Both the position numbers and the translations under genes were made by a program. From Candidatus Electrothrix gigas (GTDB taxonomy: Bacteria; Desulfobacterota; Desulfobulbia; Desulfobulbales; Desulfobulbaceae): DNA of 36,371 bases. The stretch lies in the NCBI GenBank assembly GCA_022766165.1, contig QYLO01000034.1, positions 1 through 36,371 on the forward strand. The letters run 5' to 3'. Shown piece after piece: positions 24,435 to 32,714 of the stretch (the first letter of the stretch is position 1; each line of letters begins with the position of its first letter). The notes under the pieces were generated by a model that searched no databases, was not told where the DNA came from, and saw only the letters and a list, made by a program, of their open reading frames with translations.

Positions 24435-26219
24435 TTATCGTTTCATAACTCCAGGAACCCGAATATCCTCAACCAGATGCTGAATATGCTCTGGTGGTTC
24501 TGGAGTAATGCGAGACACCAAGTAGGCAACTGCAAAGTTCACCAAGGCACCGACAGTACCAAAGGCTTCAGGTGCAATGCCCAAGAACCAGTTTTCAGGA
24601 GTATTGGCTGCCATTGCTGTGTCAGCCATAAAAAACCAACCCTTGAACCAGAAGATGTACACCAGGGTAATGCCTAAACCGGACAACATACCGCAAACTG
24701 CGCCGATATTATTCACCCGCTTTACAAAAACACCCATCATTAGGGCAGGAAAAATCGAGGATGCAGCCAGACCAAAGGCCAGTGCAACAACCTGAGCAGC
24801 AAATCCCGGAGGATTGAAACCAAAGTAACCCGCCACAACAATAGCGCCGGCCATAGCGATTCGACCAGCCAGCAGCTCCTTCTTATCGCTCATATTCTTT
24901 ATAATAATACCCTTGAGCAGATCATGAGAAATAGAAGAGGAAATAGCCAGCAGCAAGCCAGCCGCTGTGGACAGCGCAGCGGCAATACCACCAGCAGCTA
25001 CCAGAGCAATAACCCAGTTGGGCAGCTTTGCAATTTCAGGGTTGGCAAGCACCATGATGTCACGGTCAACCTTGACCATTTCGTTTTCCAGTCCCTTATA
25101 GTTGGGCCCAACATACTGAATTTTGCCGTCGCCGTTTTTATCCTCATGCTTGAGCAGACCGGTTTTTTCCCAGTTTTTAAACCACTGCGGCCGCTCGTCA
25201 TACTTGAGCCACTCTCCTTCGCTCCCCTGTGCGGCCTGTGCTGTTCCGCTAGGACGAATGGTTTCCATCAGGTTGAGTCGAGCCATTGCACCAACTGCTG
25301 GAGCTGTGGTGTAGAGAATCGCAATAAAGATCAATGACCAACCCACAGAGGAACGTGCGTCCTTGACCTTGGGAACCGTGAAAAAGCGGGTGATAACATG
25401 GGGCAGACCAGCTGTTCCGATCATCAGGGACATGGTGTAGAGGAAGATGTTCAGGGTCGAGCCGTTCTGGGTTGTGTACTGGGTAAAACCGAGATCTACC
25501 AAGGTCTTGTCAAGTTTTTCCAAGAGAAACATACCCGAACCCTGCAACTCTCCGCCCAGTCCGAGCTGGGGCAGGGGATGCCCGGTGAGCTGGAGGGAAA
25601 TAAAGACCGCAGGAACCGTATAGGCAAAGATCAGCACGCAGTACTGGGCTATCTGGGTATAGGTAACGCCCTTCATCCCACCGAGGACAGCGTAGATAAA
25701 GACAATAACCATGCCAACACCCAGACCGACCTCATAGGGTAGTTCCAGGAAGCGCGAAAAGGCAACGCCGATACCCTTCATCTGCCCGATAACGTATGTC
25801 AGGGAAGCCACGATCAGGCAGATAACCGCCACAACTCGGGCAGTGTTGGAGTAGTAACGGTCTCCAATGAATTCAGGCACCGTGAACTTGCCGTACTTGC
25901 GCAGGTACGGGGCAAGGAGCATGGCCAGCAGACAGTAGCCGCCGGTCCAACCCATGAGGAAGACTGAGGCATCATAGCCCTTAAAGGCAATAAGTCCGGC
26001 CATAGAGATAAACGAGGCCGCAGACATCCAGTCGGCACCAGTGGCCATGCCGTTGAGTACCGGATGCACTCCCTTACCAGCAACGTAAAATTCACCGGTT
26101 GTACCGGCCCTGGCCTTGATCGCAATAAAGATATACAGAGCAAAGGTTGCCAGCACAACACCGAATGTCATAGCCTGCAACGCACTCATTGCAGTAAAAT
26201 ATGTTATTATTGAACTCAT
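24435..26219 (-). CDS. Na+/solute symporter large subunit (VC_2705 subfamily)
   Basis: A member of the SSS family, which moves small carboxylates such as acetate with Na+. The 594-residue protein has about 13 hydrophobic helices. Family landmarks are F-Y-V-A-G-K-G-V-H-P-V-L-N-G-M-A-T-G-A-D-W-M-S-A-A-S-F, G-G-M-K-G-V-T-Y-T-Q-I-A-Q-Y, G-L-P-H-V-I-T-R-F-F-T-V, and A-A-L-S-T-A-A-G-L-L-L-A-I-S-S. A hydrophilic loop near 355 carries D-K-N-G-D-G-K-I, an EF-hand-like calcium motif; I recall similar loops in this subfamily. The ATG at 26219 with GGAGG is preferred over a TTG just before it. It is encoded 12 bases after the small subunit, in an operon with it. Substrate unproven. Confidence 0.88.
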   Translation of the reverse strand: MSSIITYFTAMSALQAMTFGVVLATFALYIFIAIKARAGTTGEFYVAGKGVHPVLNGMATGADWMSAASFISMAGLIAFKGYDASVFLMGWTGGYCLLAMLLAPYLRKYGKFTVPEFIGDRYYSNTARVVAVICLIVASLTYVIGQMKGIGVAFSRFLELPYEVGLGVGMVIVFIYAVLGGMKGVTYTQIAQYCVLIFAYTVPAVFISLQLTGHPLPQLGLGGELQGSGMFLLEKLDKTLVDLGFTQYTTQNGSTLNIFLYTMSLMIGTAGLPHVITRFFTVPKVKDARSSVGWSLIFIAILYTTAPAVGAMARLNLMETIRPSGTAQAAQGSEGEWLKYDERPQWFKNWEKTGLLKHEDKNGDGKIQYVGPNYKGLENEMVKVDRDIMVLANPEIAKLPNWVIALVAAGGIAAALSTAAGLLLAISSSISHDLLKGIIIKNMSDKKELLAGRIAMAGAIVVAGYFGFNPPGFAAQVVALAFGLAASSIFPALMMGVFVKRVNNIGAVCGMLSGLGITLVYIFWFKGWFFMADTAMAANTPENWFLGIAPEAFGTVGALVNFAVAYLVSRITPEPPEHIQHLVEDIRVPGVMKR

Positions 26220-26231
26220 CAATTCGCCTCC

Positions 26232-26489
26232 TTAATCTTCCTGAACACCGAATTTACGATCCAGCTGATTCATTCGCCAGGCATAAAAAAAGACGAGTAT
26301 GACAAAGCTGTAAATAGACCCTTGCTGGGCAAACCAGAAACCGAGCGGATAGCCGCCCAGAATATGAAATTTATTCAATGCTGGGGCAAAGAGTATGCCG
26401 CAACCGTAGGACACGATAAACCAGACAACAAGGCATCCACTCACTAAGCGGATGTTTGCCTTCCAGTATTTTTGCGAATCACTGCTCAT
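26232..26489 (-). CDS. Na+/solute symporter small subunit (DUF4212)
   Basis: The 85-residue membrane protein has two hydrophobic helices, about 16-37 and 54-70 (L-V-V-W-F-I-V-S-Y-G-C-G-I-L-F-A and Y-S-F-V-I-L-V-F-F-Y-A-W). Between them is the family segment G-Y-P-L-G-F-W-F-A-Q-Q-G-S-I, and the C-terminus (M-N-Q-L-D-R-K-F-G-V) is short and charged. These are hallmarks of DUF4212, the partner encoded immediately before the large subunit. An AAGGAGG ribosome site sits 6-7 bases before the ATG. Its own promoter appears at 26765-26793, giving a leader of ~270 bases. Confidence 0.88.
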   Translation of the reverse strand: MSSDSQKYWKANIRLVSGCLVVWFIVSYGCGILFAPALNKFHILGGYPLGFWFAQQGSIYSFVILVFFYAWRMNQLDRKFGVQED

Positions 26490-26502
26490 ATAACCTCCTT
26501 AT

Positions 26503-26526
26503 GTTCAGAGTTAAGTTCAGAGTTAA
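26503..26526. repeat. 12-bp tandem duplication in the symporter leader
   Basis: GTTCAGAGTTAA occurs twice in tandem, 14 bases before the small-subunit start codon, close to the ribosome site. Confidence 0.85.
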
Positions 26527-26764
26527 TATGTTAAAATAGGCAACCGTTTTGCCTGTTTTGCTGCCAGTCTTGCGGGAGATACAACGCAACAGTTTGTATT
26601 CTAGCTTCTATTTTTCTCTTCTGATGAGAGAAAGAGGACATGCTCTTGCAAAAAAGAACACATTGTAGGAGCCTTATTCTGTATAAAAATATATAGGGTT
26701 ACACTGTACCCATTGTATTTTTAGCGTACAATAAGGTACCTTCCTAAAAAATGGGATAACCACG

Positions 26765-26793
26765 TTTATACTTTTCTCTGACAGTACTGTCAA
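26765..26793 (-). promoter_or_regulatory. Sigma-70 promoter with overlapping 14-bp palindrome
   Basis: On the minus strand TTGACA (26793-26788), a 17-base spacer and TATAAA (26770-26765) form a near-consensus promoter directed at the symporter genes. The perfect palindrome TGACAGTACTGTCA (26779-26792) covers most of the -35 element and the start of the spacer, where a repressor would block RNA polymerase. Confidence 0.6.
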
Positions 26794-27000
26794 GATCGAA
26801 GGAGAGAAAAGAGCGGAAGGCAATTCAAACCGTAGGTAAGTGAAGACTCCAAGGGCGTTGCTGACAACGTGTGTTCACGGAATATTTTTTGAACCTTTAC
26901 CAATGGGGCGTAAAGAAGAAATTTCGTTGCGGCACAATGAAATTCGAGCGTTTTGGGAATGTAACGTGCTATTAATGCACTATTATCATGCAATTTAATA

Positions 27001-27029
27001 TTGACATATCAATCGTAATACTTCATTAT
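27001..27029 (+). promoter_or_regulatory. Candidate sigma-70 promoter of the HU-like gene
   Basis: TTGACA (27001-27006), 17-base spacer, CATTAT (27024-27029). The expected start point is near 27036, giving a leader of about 43 bases to the ATG at 27079. Confidence 0.5.
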
Positions 27030-27078
27030 CCGAGTTGAAAACCATCTCATCTGCTTTTATTCAACCGAAGGAGCACGT

Positions 27079-28161
27079 ATGGCAACTGGAGAATCAACTG
27101 TCCAATGGCGTCCTGAGCGCAACGCGCTGACCACCCCTGAAACCTATATTGCCCGCTACATCCCCAAAGGTGTGGTCGGCTATGCCCAGCTTGCTACTGG
27201 TTATGTGCAGAAGCATCCCACCTGCGATCAGGAACTGGCAGAAGATGTGATGGAGGGTATGACCGAGGAAATCCTGGAGCAGCTCATCAACGGCTATCAG
27301 GTCACCCTGAAAAACGGCTTCACCTTTCGGCTTTCCTTTACCGGCCGCCTCAAGCATCCAGACGACCCGCTGTCTTCGGTTGAGGAGATACTTCAGGTGC
27401 GGATTTATGCCTCCCACCCCTTTGTCGAGCGACTCCGGCAGTCAGTAACTCTGGAGCGTCTGCCTCCATCGGAAAAGCTGCCTTTGATCACCAGCACTGT
27501 TGACACGGTACGAAAACTGGATGATTTCCTCAATCCCATTGGTGCGCTACGCCTGACTGGCAATGATCTCTACTTTGACTGGGAGGATCACGGCGGCGAA
27601 TGCGTACTTGAAGGCACCCGGAGTGGCAGAACGGTACAGACCCGCTTTGTCCAGGTCACGGCTGGCGAGGTCACCTTTCTGCCCGATATTCCAACGCAGG
27701 ACAATCCCTGGAACAACGAATACCGCCTCAGCATCTCTACCCATTATACCGAACACGGCACTCTCCGCACCGGCATCTATAGCCGCAAGCTGCGCACACC
27801 GCTGACGGTTGTCTTGAACGCTGACACCGGCATCCTGACCGGTAGTGCTGCTTCTCCGTATGTCATGGTCACAGGCACAGGCGGCAGCGTGGCAGGAGAG
27901 GAAGCAGTACGTATTCAGGTTGTTCTGAACCTGCACGAGGGCTTTCTCCTCTTTAACCTGCTGGACATGCACGAGGACGGCGTTGAGGGCGAGACGGTCA
28001 AGATGACTGCGAACGGGCCGTTGACCCTGACTGGGTTTGCCGGTTCTGCCCTGAGTAGTTTGGGCCTGACTGTGAATGATTTTGACGCACTGCGGGATAT
28101 GATCCGTAATGACTACTCTGGTAGGTTGGTGGATGTGCTGTATGTGCAGCCGGGAGTCTGA
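27079..28161 (+). CDS. HU-like DNA-binding domain protein with C-terminal beta domain
   Basis: The first ~130 residues follow the pattern of the HU-related domain found in DUF4469 (HU-HIG) proteins: L-T-T-P-E-T-Y-I-A-R-Y-I-P-K-G-V-V, a helix with L-A-E-D-V-M-E-G-M-T-E-E-I-L-E-Q-L-I-N-G-Y-Q-V-T-L, then F-R-L-S-F-T-G-R-L. Next comes a region with L-D-D-F-L-N-P-I-G-A-L-R-L-T-G-N-D-L-Y-F-D, typical of the Ig-like beta domain after the HU part, and at the end beta-rich repeats. The length of 360 residues is larger than simple HU (90). It may bind nucleoid DNA or act as a phage/mobile-element-like adaptor; I cannot tell. GAAGGAG precedes the ATG. It is transcribed divergently from the symporter. 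Confidence 0.55.
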   Translation: MATGESTVQWRPERNALTTPETYIARYIPKGVVGYAQLATGYVQKHPTCDQELAEDVMEGMTEEILEQLINGYQVTLKNGFTFRLSFTGRLKHPDDPLSSVEEILQVRIYASHPFVERLRQSVTLERLPPSEKLPLITSTVDTVRKLDDFLNPIGALRLTGNDLYFDWEDHGGECVLEGTRSGRTVQTRFVQVTAGEVTFLPDIPTQDNPWNNEYRLSISTHYTEHGTLRTGIYSRKLRTPLTVVLNADTGILTGSAASPYVMVTGTGGSVAGEEAVRIQVVLNLHEGFLLFNLLDMHEDGVEGETVKMTANGPLTLTGFAGSALSSLGLTVNDFDALRDMIRNDYSGRLVDVLYVQPGV

Positions 28162-28187
28162 TCCCTTGAACGATGCTTGTTGGTTAA

Positions 28188-28330
28188 GGTCAGCAGGGAT
28201 CTTGCCATGAAGGTCAGTGGGGATCTTCATCCCAAGGTAAATACGTACCTTGACCGAAGGTAGGTAGGGATCTTTACATTAAGATTGGTAGGGAGCTTGA
28301 TATGAAGGTCAACGGTGAGCTTGCCTAGAG
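28188..28330. repeat. Six degenerate ~24-bp tandem repeats
   Basis: Units begin at 28188, 28212, 28236, 28259, 28283 and 28307, lengths 24/24/23/24/24/24. The shared pattern is GGT-N2-G-N-AGGGATCTT near the start and AA at the end; the third unit is the most diverged. Because one unit is 23 bases, the array is not coding in a single frame. The rest of the 28162-28541 spacer is A+T-rich toward the lipoprotein gene with no gene seen. Confidence 0.65.
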
Positions 28331-28541
28331 ATCAGCGCCGAATCCGGCAGGATGTAACTTCGGTGGTCTGTCCCACTGCTTCAGCTTTGAGGTGGGTGAA
28401 TATCATATCGTAATAGATAGAAGATACCGTAACCTATTACTGTCAATAGCATGGAGAATTTTCGATTATTAGTATATTAGTATTCAACTAAAAACCGTTT
28501 TAATGACAACCCGTCAAACCTAAACAGAAGGAGTAATTTTT

Positions 28542-29480
28542 ATGAAAACTTTGAAAAACTGTCTGAGCATACTATCTGTCTTTTTTCTGGTAATATGCGG
28601 CTGTAATCACGTAGCAGCGAAAAAGCCTGATCAAACAAGGTACGTTGAATACCAGCAGCAGGACAAAACGGTTTCAGTCCGAAATGATTTCAGTACTGTA
28701 AAAACTTCCGACTTCAGTGCAATGGAAGCTGCTGTTCTCGGTAGCATAGATAACGGCGGTTTTGAAACAGGAGATTTTACAGGGTGGGAATTTGGAGATA
28801 ACGGCATAGAGGGGCTTGATCCCTGGCAGGTCTGTCCATCTTTCTCATGCGGTTTTTTCATCAATCCTGCGGACGGGATGCCGAACAATAATCCTGTAGA
28901 GGGTGCATTCGAGGCCTTAAACGGTTTTGACGGAGAGGCCGGTTATGAAGCCTATCTGTACCAGGATATAGAAGTACCTGCTGAAGGGGGACAGATATCG
29001 CTTTATGATCGTATACAGTATGACGGTTATGGCATCCCTAGCACACTTCCGCGTATTTATGAAATACAGGTGAGAGATCTGAATAATAATATTCTGGAAG
29101 TGCTTTTCCATAAAGAAATCATGCTTGACGGTCAGTCTGAAACAGATCTGGGCTGGCAGCAGAGAATTTTGGACATTTCGGCTTATGCCGGAGAGATGAT
29201 CAGAGTGTTTATTCAGCTTTCTGTTCCAGAATCTTTTACAGGGCCGGCTCAGATTGAGTTTGACAACTTTCAGCTAACAGCTGGGCCTGCTCCTGATTCC
29301 GATGTATCAGGATGCATCAGGCTTAAAGGTCAGCCGCTTGCTGAACGTCCGCTGGTTCTCTGGCAGGAAGGTGAGGAGGCACAGACAGCGGAAACTGATC
29401 TCAGCGGATGTTACGAGTTCAAAAATGTTGCCTCCGGCAAGCAGTTCATTTTGATGATGAATGGCCCTGTTGTGCCGTAA
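28542..29480 (+). CDS. Predicted lipoprotein with jelly-roll and Ig-like domains
   Basis: The 312-residue protein has a signal sequence ending in a lipobox-like I-C-G-C with Cys21 as the lipidated residue. The middle region, N-G-G-F-E-T-G-D-F-T-G-W-E-F-G, then F-I-N-P-A-D-G-M-P and V-F-I-Q-L-S-V-P, is the common C-terminal-like or galactose-binding jelly-roll of exported proteins. The end, V-S-G-C-I-R-L-K-G-Q-P-L-A-E-R-P-L-V-L-W...G-C-Y-E-F-K-N-V-A-S-G, is a carboxypeptidase-regulatory-like beta-sandwich. Surface anchoring in the outer membrane is likely; ligand unknown. GAAGGAG precedes the ATG. It may share a promoter region with nothing upstream; the 24-bp repeats lie between it and the HU-like gene. 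Confidence 0.65.
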   Translation: MKTLKNCLSILSVFFLVICGCNHVAAKKPDQTRYVEYQQQDKTVSVRNDFSTVKTSDFSAMEAAVLGSIDNGGFETGDFTGWEFGDNGIEGLDPWQVCPSFSCGFFINPADGMPNNNPVEGAFEALNGFDGEAGYEAYLYQDIEVPAEGGQISLYDRIQYDGYGIPSTLPRIYEIQVRDLNNNILEVLFHKEIMLDGQSETDLGWQQRILDISAYAGEMIRVFIQLSVPESFTGPAQIEFDNFQLTAGPAPDSDVSGCIRLKGQPLAERPLVLWQEGEEAQTAETDLSGCYEFKNVASGKQFILMMNGPVVP

Positions 29481-29715
29481 CAAAAAGTTGTCGGATTTTA
29501 GTAAAAAGGGGACAAACTGTTCCCTTGATATAGGAGGTGGTTGAGAGTATTCAGGTTGTGTGAATAGTTCGGCTTGTAAGTAGGCACTACACCTGACCTG
29601 CTGTACATCATCGGAATTCGAATTAAATCTCAGGCGTTCTGCCTGTTTCAGGCATCACGGTGATGTCGGAGCGGGCGAGCTTTGTGTTGGTAGCCAATAT
29701 TGAGAAGGGAAGATA

Positions 29716-29980
29716 ATGGGATTATCTCAAAGGAAGTTGTTTGCAAAGGATGAATACCTGTTACTGGAAGAAAACGCAGACACAAAGCATGAGTTGGTTA
29801 ATGGTGAAATCTATGCAATGGCCGGTGCAAAAGAGAAGCAAGAAATTGAAGAAGGATATACAGGCGAACAGGAAAGAATGGGAGATGGAAATATTGCGAG
29901 ATAATGATGAAATGCATTTCATTTCGATTGAGTTGAAAATACCAGTCAGAGATTTCTACGCAAAAGTTCTGTTTTCATAA
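29716..29980 (+). pseudogene. Uma2-family (DUF820) nuclease remnant
   Basis: An intact Uma2 gene encodes a ~190-residue PD-(D/E)XK-fold protein of unknown biological role. Here the first ~35 residues (M-G-L-S-Q-R-K-L-F...L-V-N-G-E-I-Y-A-M-A-G-A) match the family start. The rest is missing: a different frame resumes with the typical family end (R-K-E-W-E-M-E-I-L-R-D-N-D-E-M-H-F-I-S-I-E-L-K-I-P-V). So an internal deletion of roughly 100 residues, plus a frameshift near 29840, destroyed it. The catalytic core lies in the lost part. Confidence 0.65.
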
Positions 29981-30029
29981 CAACATTACCTGTAGGGACA
30001 TAGGGACACCTTGTCTCTATCCTTCTATA

Positions 30030-30743
30030 TCAGCCACGAATTCTTCCGGCTCGATAGAGATCTTTTAAGGAATGAATGCCGCCAGTTTTAAATTTTTTGA
30101 GGAGGTATAAAAAGAGATAGGCTGTCTGGAGAGCATCTTCTAAGGCATCATGAGGTTTAAAAACAGGCAGGCCAAATTCTTTGGTGAGATTGTCAAGAGT
30201 ATAGGATGCAGCGTGGTCGTGATGTCCGTAATGATCTTGATGCCCGCTGTCTTTATAGCGCTGGGCAAGCCGCATGGTGTCAATGCCTGGATTGGACAGG
30301 CTACCGCCTAAGATCTGACGGCATGTCTTGTTGAGAAAGTACATATCCAAGCCAACAAAATGACCAACAAGAAGACTGTTATCGCAGAACGTAATAAATT
30401 CAGGTAATACCTGTTCAGCACGGTCTGCTTTTTTTAACTCCTCTGGGGTAATGCGATGAATAAGGGTTGCCTGATTGGGATGGATATTGGTCGGTCGGAT
30501 ATAGCGATGAAAGGTTTGATTGCAGTCGATCTGTAGGTTGACGATACGAACAGCGCCAATAGAGATAATTTCATCTTTGCGTTTATTTAAACCGGTGAGT
30601 TCGGTATCGCAGACAACAAAGGTATAGTCATTCAGGGGTGCGCCCTGCTGAAAATCAAGAAACTGCTCCTTATTTTTCAGTAGAACAGGATGCGGAGGGG
30701 TGAGAGAAAGTATCCTTCGCAGCGAGTTAAGAAAAGAAGGCAT
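30030..30743 (-). CDS. DEDDh 3'-5' exonuclease (DNA polymerase III epsilon-like)
   Basis: The 237-residue product is an RNase T/DnaQ-fold exonuclease. The DEDDh residues are visible: Asp46 and Glu48 in C-D-T-E-L-T-G-L, Asp133 in G-H-F-V-G-L-D-M-Y-F-L, and His198 with Asp203 in H-D-A-L-E-D-A. An N-terminal extension of ~40 residues, the spacing and its operon with a cNMP/CBS/DUF294 protein match the separate 'polIII-epsilon-like' class rather than the DnaQ replicative subunit. Residues ~168-177 (H-Q-D-H-Y-G-H-H-D-H) form a His-rich insertion made of near-repeats. The gene begins 16 bases after its neighbour's stop. Confidence 0.85.
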   Translation of the reverse strand: MPSFLNSLRRILSLTPPHPVLLKNKEQFLDFQQGAPLNDYTFVVCDTELTGLNKRKDEIISIGAVRIVNLQIDCNQTFHRYIRPTNIHPNQATLIHRITPEELKKADRAEQVLPEFITFCDNSLLVGHFVGLDMYFLNKTCRQILGGSLSNPGIDTMRLAQRYKDSGHQDHYGHHDHAASYTLDNLTKEFGLPVFKPHDALEDALQTAYLFLYLLKKFKTGGIHSLKDLYRAGRIRG

Positions 30744-30759
30744 TGCTACGTGCTAGTTG

Positions 30760-32676
30760 CTAAGGAGTTGGGAACATTGTTTTTAAGACTCCGTGGAGTC
30801 GATCAATAACCTCAAAGGCATTGCGAAGCATTCGTTTGTCCAACTCTGAGAGTTCATCTGGAGTAATGTGGTTATCCGGTTGCTGACCAGCCTCTATCTG
30901 GTGGAGCTGATGGATAATACGGAGCTGCATCTGCATTTCATAAGCATTCACAGCCTTTGCCCACAGGGTTTCATCAAGAATATTTTCTCTGGAAAGAACA
31001 TGTAAGCGAGCCAAGGTGTTGGTCTCTCGCACGTTATTTTTCAGGGCAAGTATTCGGGCAAAGTTGACAAAAGGGGTTATTCCCTGATGCTTGATGTCCA
31101 ATTTATTTTTATGTTCACCATTTTTTTCTACGATAAAATTTTTAAAAAAGGACAGCGGTGCTCTGCCTGCAAGGCATTGGTTGGCAAGATGGAGCAGGTA
31201 CAGCTCCTGTCGCTCCGTCAGTTTGCTCAGGTGTTGCCGGAGTTGATCAGCAAGGACTGATTTGCCAAAACCGGCCCGAAAATCAAAAAAGATCGTCGCA
31301 TGAAGGATTTCTTGAGGATCAGGCGTCCCTACCCAACGTGCAAAGTAGCCCTTCCAAACAGAGAGTGGCTGGCACCATTTTGGGTTCACTGCCATGATTT
31401 CTCCTGGGCAGAGCGGATAACCACATTGCACTAGATGATCTATGGCCTGACGGGCAAAGCAGGCAAAGTACTCCTGAGCGTCCTTGCCCTGCTGCTCGTT
31501 TTTGGGGTCAGCATACAGAATAGCGTTATCCTGATCTGTTTTAAAGGTCTGTTCGCGCCGGCCCTCAGATCCCATAAGAAGCCAACAGTACGGAACAGGA
31601 GGTGGCCCCATTTCCTCTTCCAGTAAGGTGAGCAGATGTTCAAGAATATGATCGTTAAGAATTGAGATCATTCGGGAAATATTGCCGGGCTTTGCTCCTT
31701 CCTTGATCAAATTCCGAATCATTGCTGGAATCTTTTGAGAAAGAGGGTAAAGACCTGAGATTTTTTGCTGCTTGCCGATTTCTTTAAACAGAGAGTAAGG
31801 AGATATCCCCTGAATCAGGGTGATATCATGCGAGGTGATGACGCCGATGATCTTGCCCCGTCGCTCAACAGCAAGATGATGAATGGAGCTGGACATCATC
31901 TTGAGCAGGACATCAAAACAGGTGGATTGAGAGAGTACCGTGGCAACAGGTGAAGACATAATATGCCTGACCGGTTCATTATAATCAAGCCCAGGCGCAA
32001 GAACCTTGGTACTCAAATCCCGGTCCGTTATTATTCCAATAATCTCATCAGGAAGATCAGGCCGATGGATAAGCAGAGAACCCACCCGATGTTGTGCCAT
32101 CTCCTGAGCCGCCTGCTGAATAGTGCTTTCTGCGGATGTCTTACGTAATGTCTTTTTAACAATATCGCCAACTTGTATAGAAAACAGGTAAAGGTTTTCA
32201 TCCCCTCGGCGGGTCATCTTGTGACGACGCAACTCGGCATAGGCTGTGCCAACAAATTTTTCAGAAAAGCTTTTCAGGTAATATTGAGAAAAACCGGGCT
32301 GGGTGTTGATCAGGTCAAGAAAGACCGCTTGAGGAAGAAGAAAGCAAAAGGTGTCCTCAACAGTTTCCACATCCAGGCTGGCCTTGGTGCCTCGGATAAT
32401 GCCAAGAGCGCCAATATAATCGCCCTCGCCCCGATAATCCTTGAGCGTGACCTCGCCTTCATCATCAACGATAAAGGATTTCACGCCCCCCTGTTGAATA
32501 AACAAGAGATGGGAGATTTTTGTTTTGCCGGCGTGGAATAACCGGGTTCCTTTTGGGAAAAAATCAACTTTTACATGGCGAGCCATACGATGAAGGGTTG
32601 CATGGTCAAGCTCTGTAAAGGGCATGATGTTTGCGAAAAAATCAACTACAACGTCTGGAGGACCATCTGCTGTCAT
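30760..32676 (-). CDS. cNMP-binding / CBS pair / DUF294 nucleotidyltransferase protein
   Basis: The 638-residue product has a cyclic-nucleotide-binding beta roll (~15-135, including F-I-Q-Q-G-G-V and G-D-Y-I-G-A-L-G). Two CBS domains (~170-295) follow, with V-G-S-L-L-I-H and I-I-G-I-I-T-D-R-D-L-S, and I-H-H-L-A-V-E with I-I-G-V-I-T-S-H-D-I. The nucleotidyltransferase domain has G-S-E-G-R-R-E-Q-T-F-K-T-D-Q-D-N-A-I-L (~370-388), in which Asp-x-Asp binds metal. The DUF294 C-terminal domain runs to the end. Such proteins are thought to regulate partners by nucleotidylation in response to adenine nucleotides. This one is regularly coded near the DUF4212 symporter and the exonuclease, so control of acetate-type uptake is plausible. 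It sits between the DUF6868 gene and the exonuclease gene in one operon. Confidence 0.85.
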   Translation of the reverse strand: MTADGPPDVVVDFFANIMPFTELDHATLHRMARHVKVDFFPKGTRLFHAGKTKISHLLFIQQGGVKSFIVDDEGEVTLKDYRGEGDYIGALGIIRGTKASLDVETVEDTFCFLLPQAVFLDLINTQPGFSQYYLKSFSEKFVGTAYAELRRHKMTRRGDENLYLFSIQVGDIVKKTLRKTSAESTIQQAAQEMAQHRVGSLLIHRPDLPDEIIGIITDRDLSTKVLAPGLDYNEPVRHIMSSPVATVLSQSTCFDVLLKMMSSSIHHLAVERRGKIIGVITSHDITLIQGISPYSLFKEIGKQQKISGLYPLSQKIPAMIRNLIKEGAKPGNISRMISILNDHILEHLLTLLEEEMGPPPVPYCWLLMGSEGRREQTFKTDQDNAILYADPKNEQQGKDAQEYFACFARQAIDHLVQCGYPLCPGEIMAVNPKWCQPLSVWKGYFARWVGTPDPQEILHATIFFDFRAGFGKSVLADQLRQHLSKLTERQELYLLHLANQCLAGRAPLSFFKNFIVEKNGEHKNKLDIKHQGITPFVNFARILALKNNVRETNTLARLHVLSRENILDETLWAKAVNAYEMQMQLRIIHQLHQIEAGQQPDNHITPDELSELDKRMLRNAFEVIDRLHGVLKTMFPTP

Positions 32677-32714
32677 TACGTTGTCTGTTTGTCTTTTTTT
32701 TGCTGTTGATTAGA

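Larger units (their letters stand above)
26490..27078. other. Intergenic region between divergent symporter and HU-like genes
   Basis: No convincing gene. It holds a minus-strand promoter with a palindrome (26765-26793), a plus-strand promoter (27001-27029), a 12-bp tandem duplication (26503-26526) and an imperfect hairpin around 26696-26711 (GGGTTACACTGTACCC). The part between 26800 and 26990 is unexplained. Confidence 0.5.

Noticed and set aside
26790..26993. Minus-strand 67-codon frame in the symporter/HU-like spacer
   Set aside because: No ribosome site, no recognisable domain, and it begins inside the promoter region. It could be part of a dispersed repeat but I have no second copy to show it.
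28188..28330. Coding repeat (8 residues per 24 bp)
   Set aside because: One unit is 23 bases and stop codons appear in the frame. It is also not in frame with the HU-like gene upstream.
29999..30024. Hairpin AGGGACA/TGTCTCT as IS end
   Set aside because: A short hairpin after the Uma2 remnant that also fits a terminator region of the exonuclease gene. No partner repeat was found.
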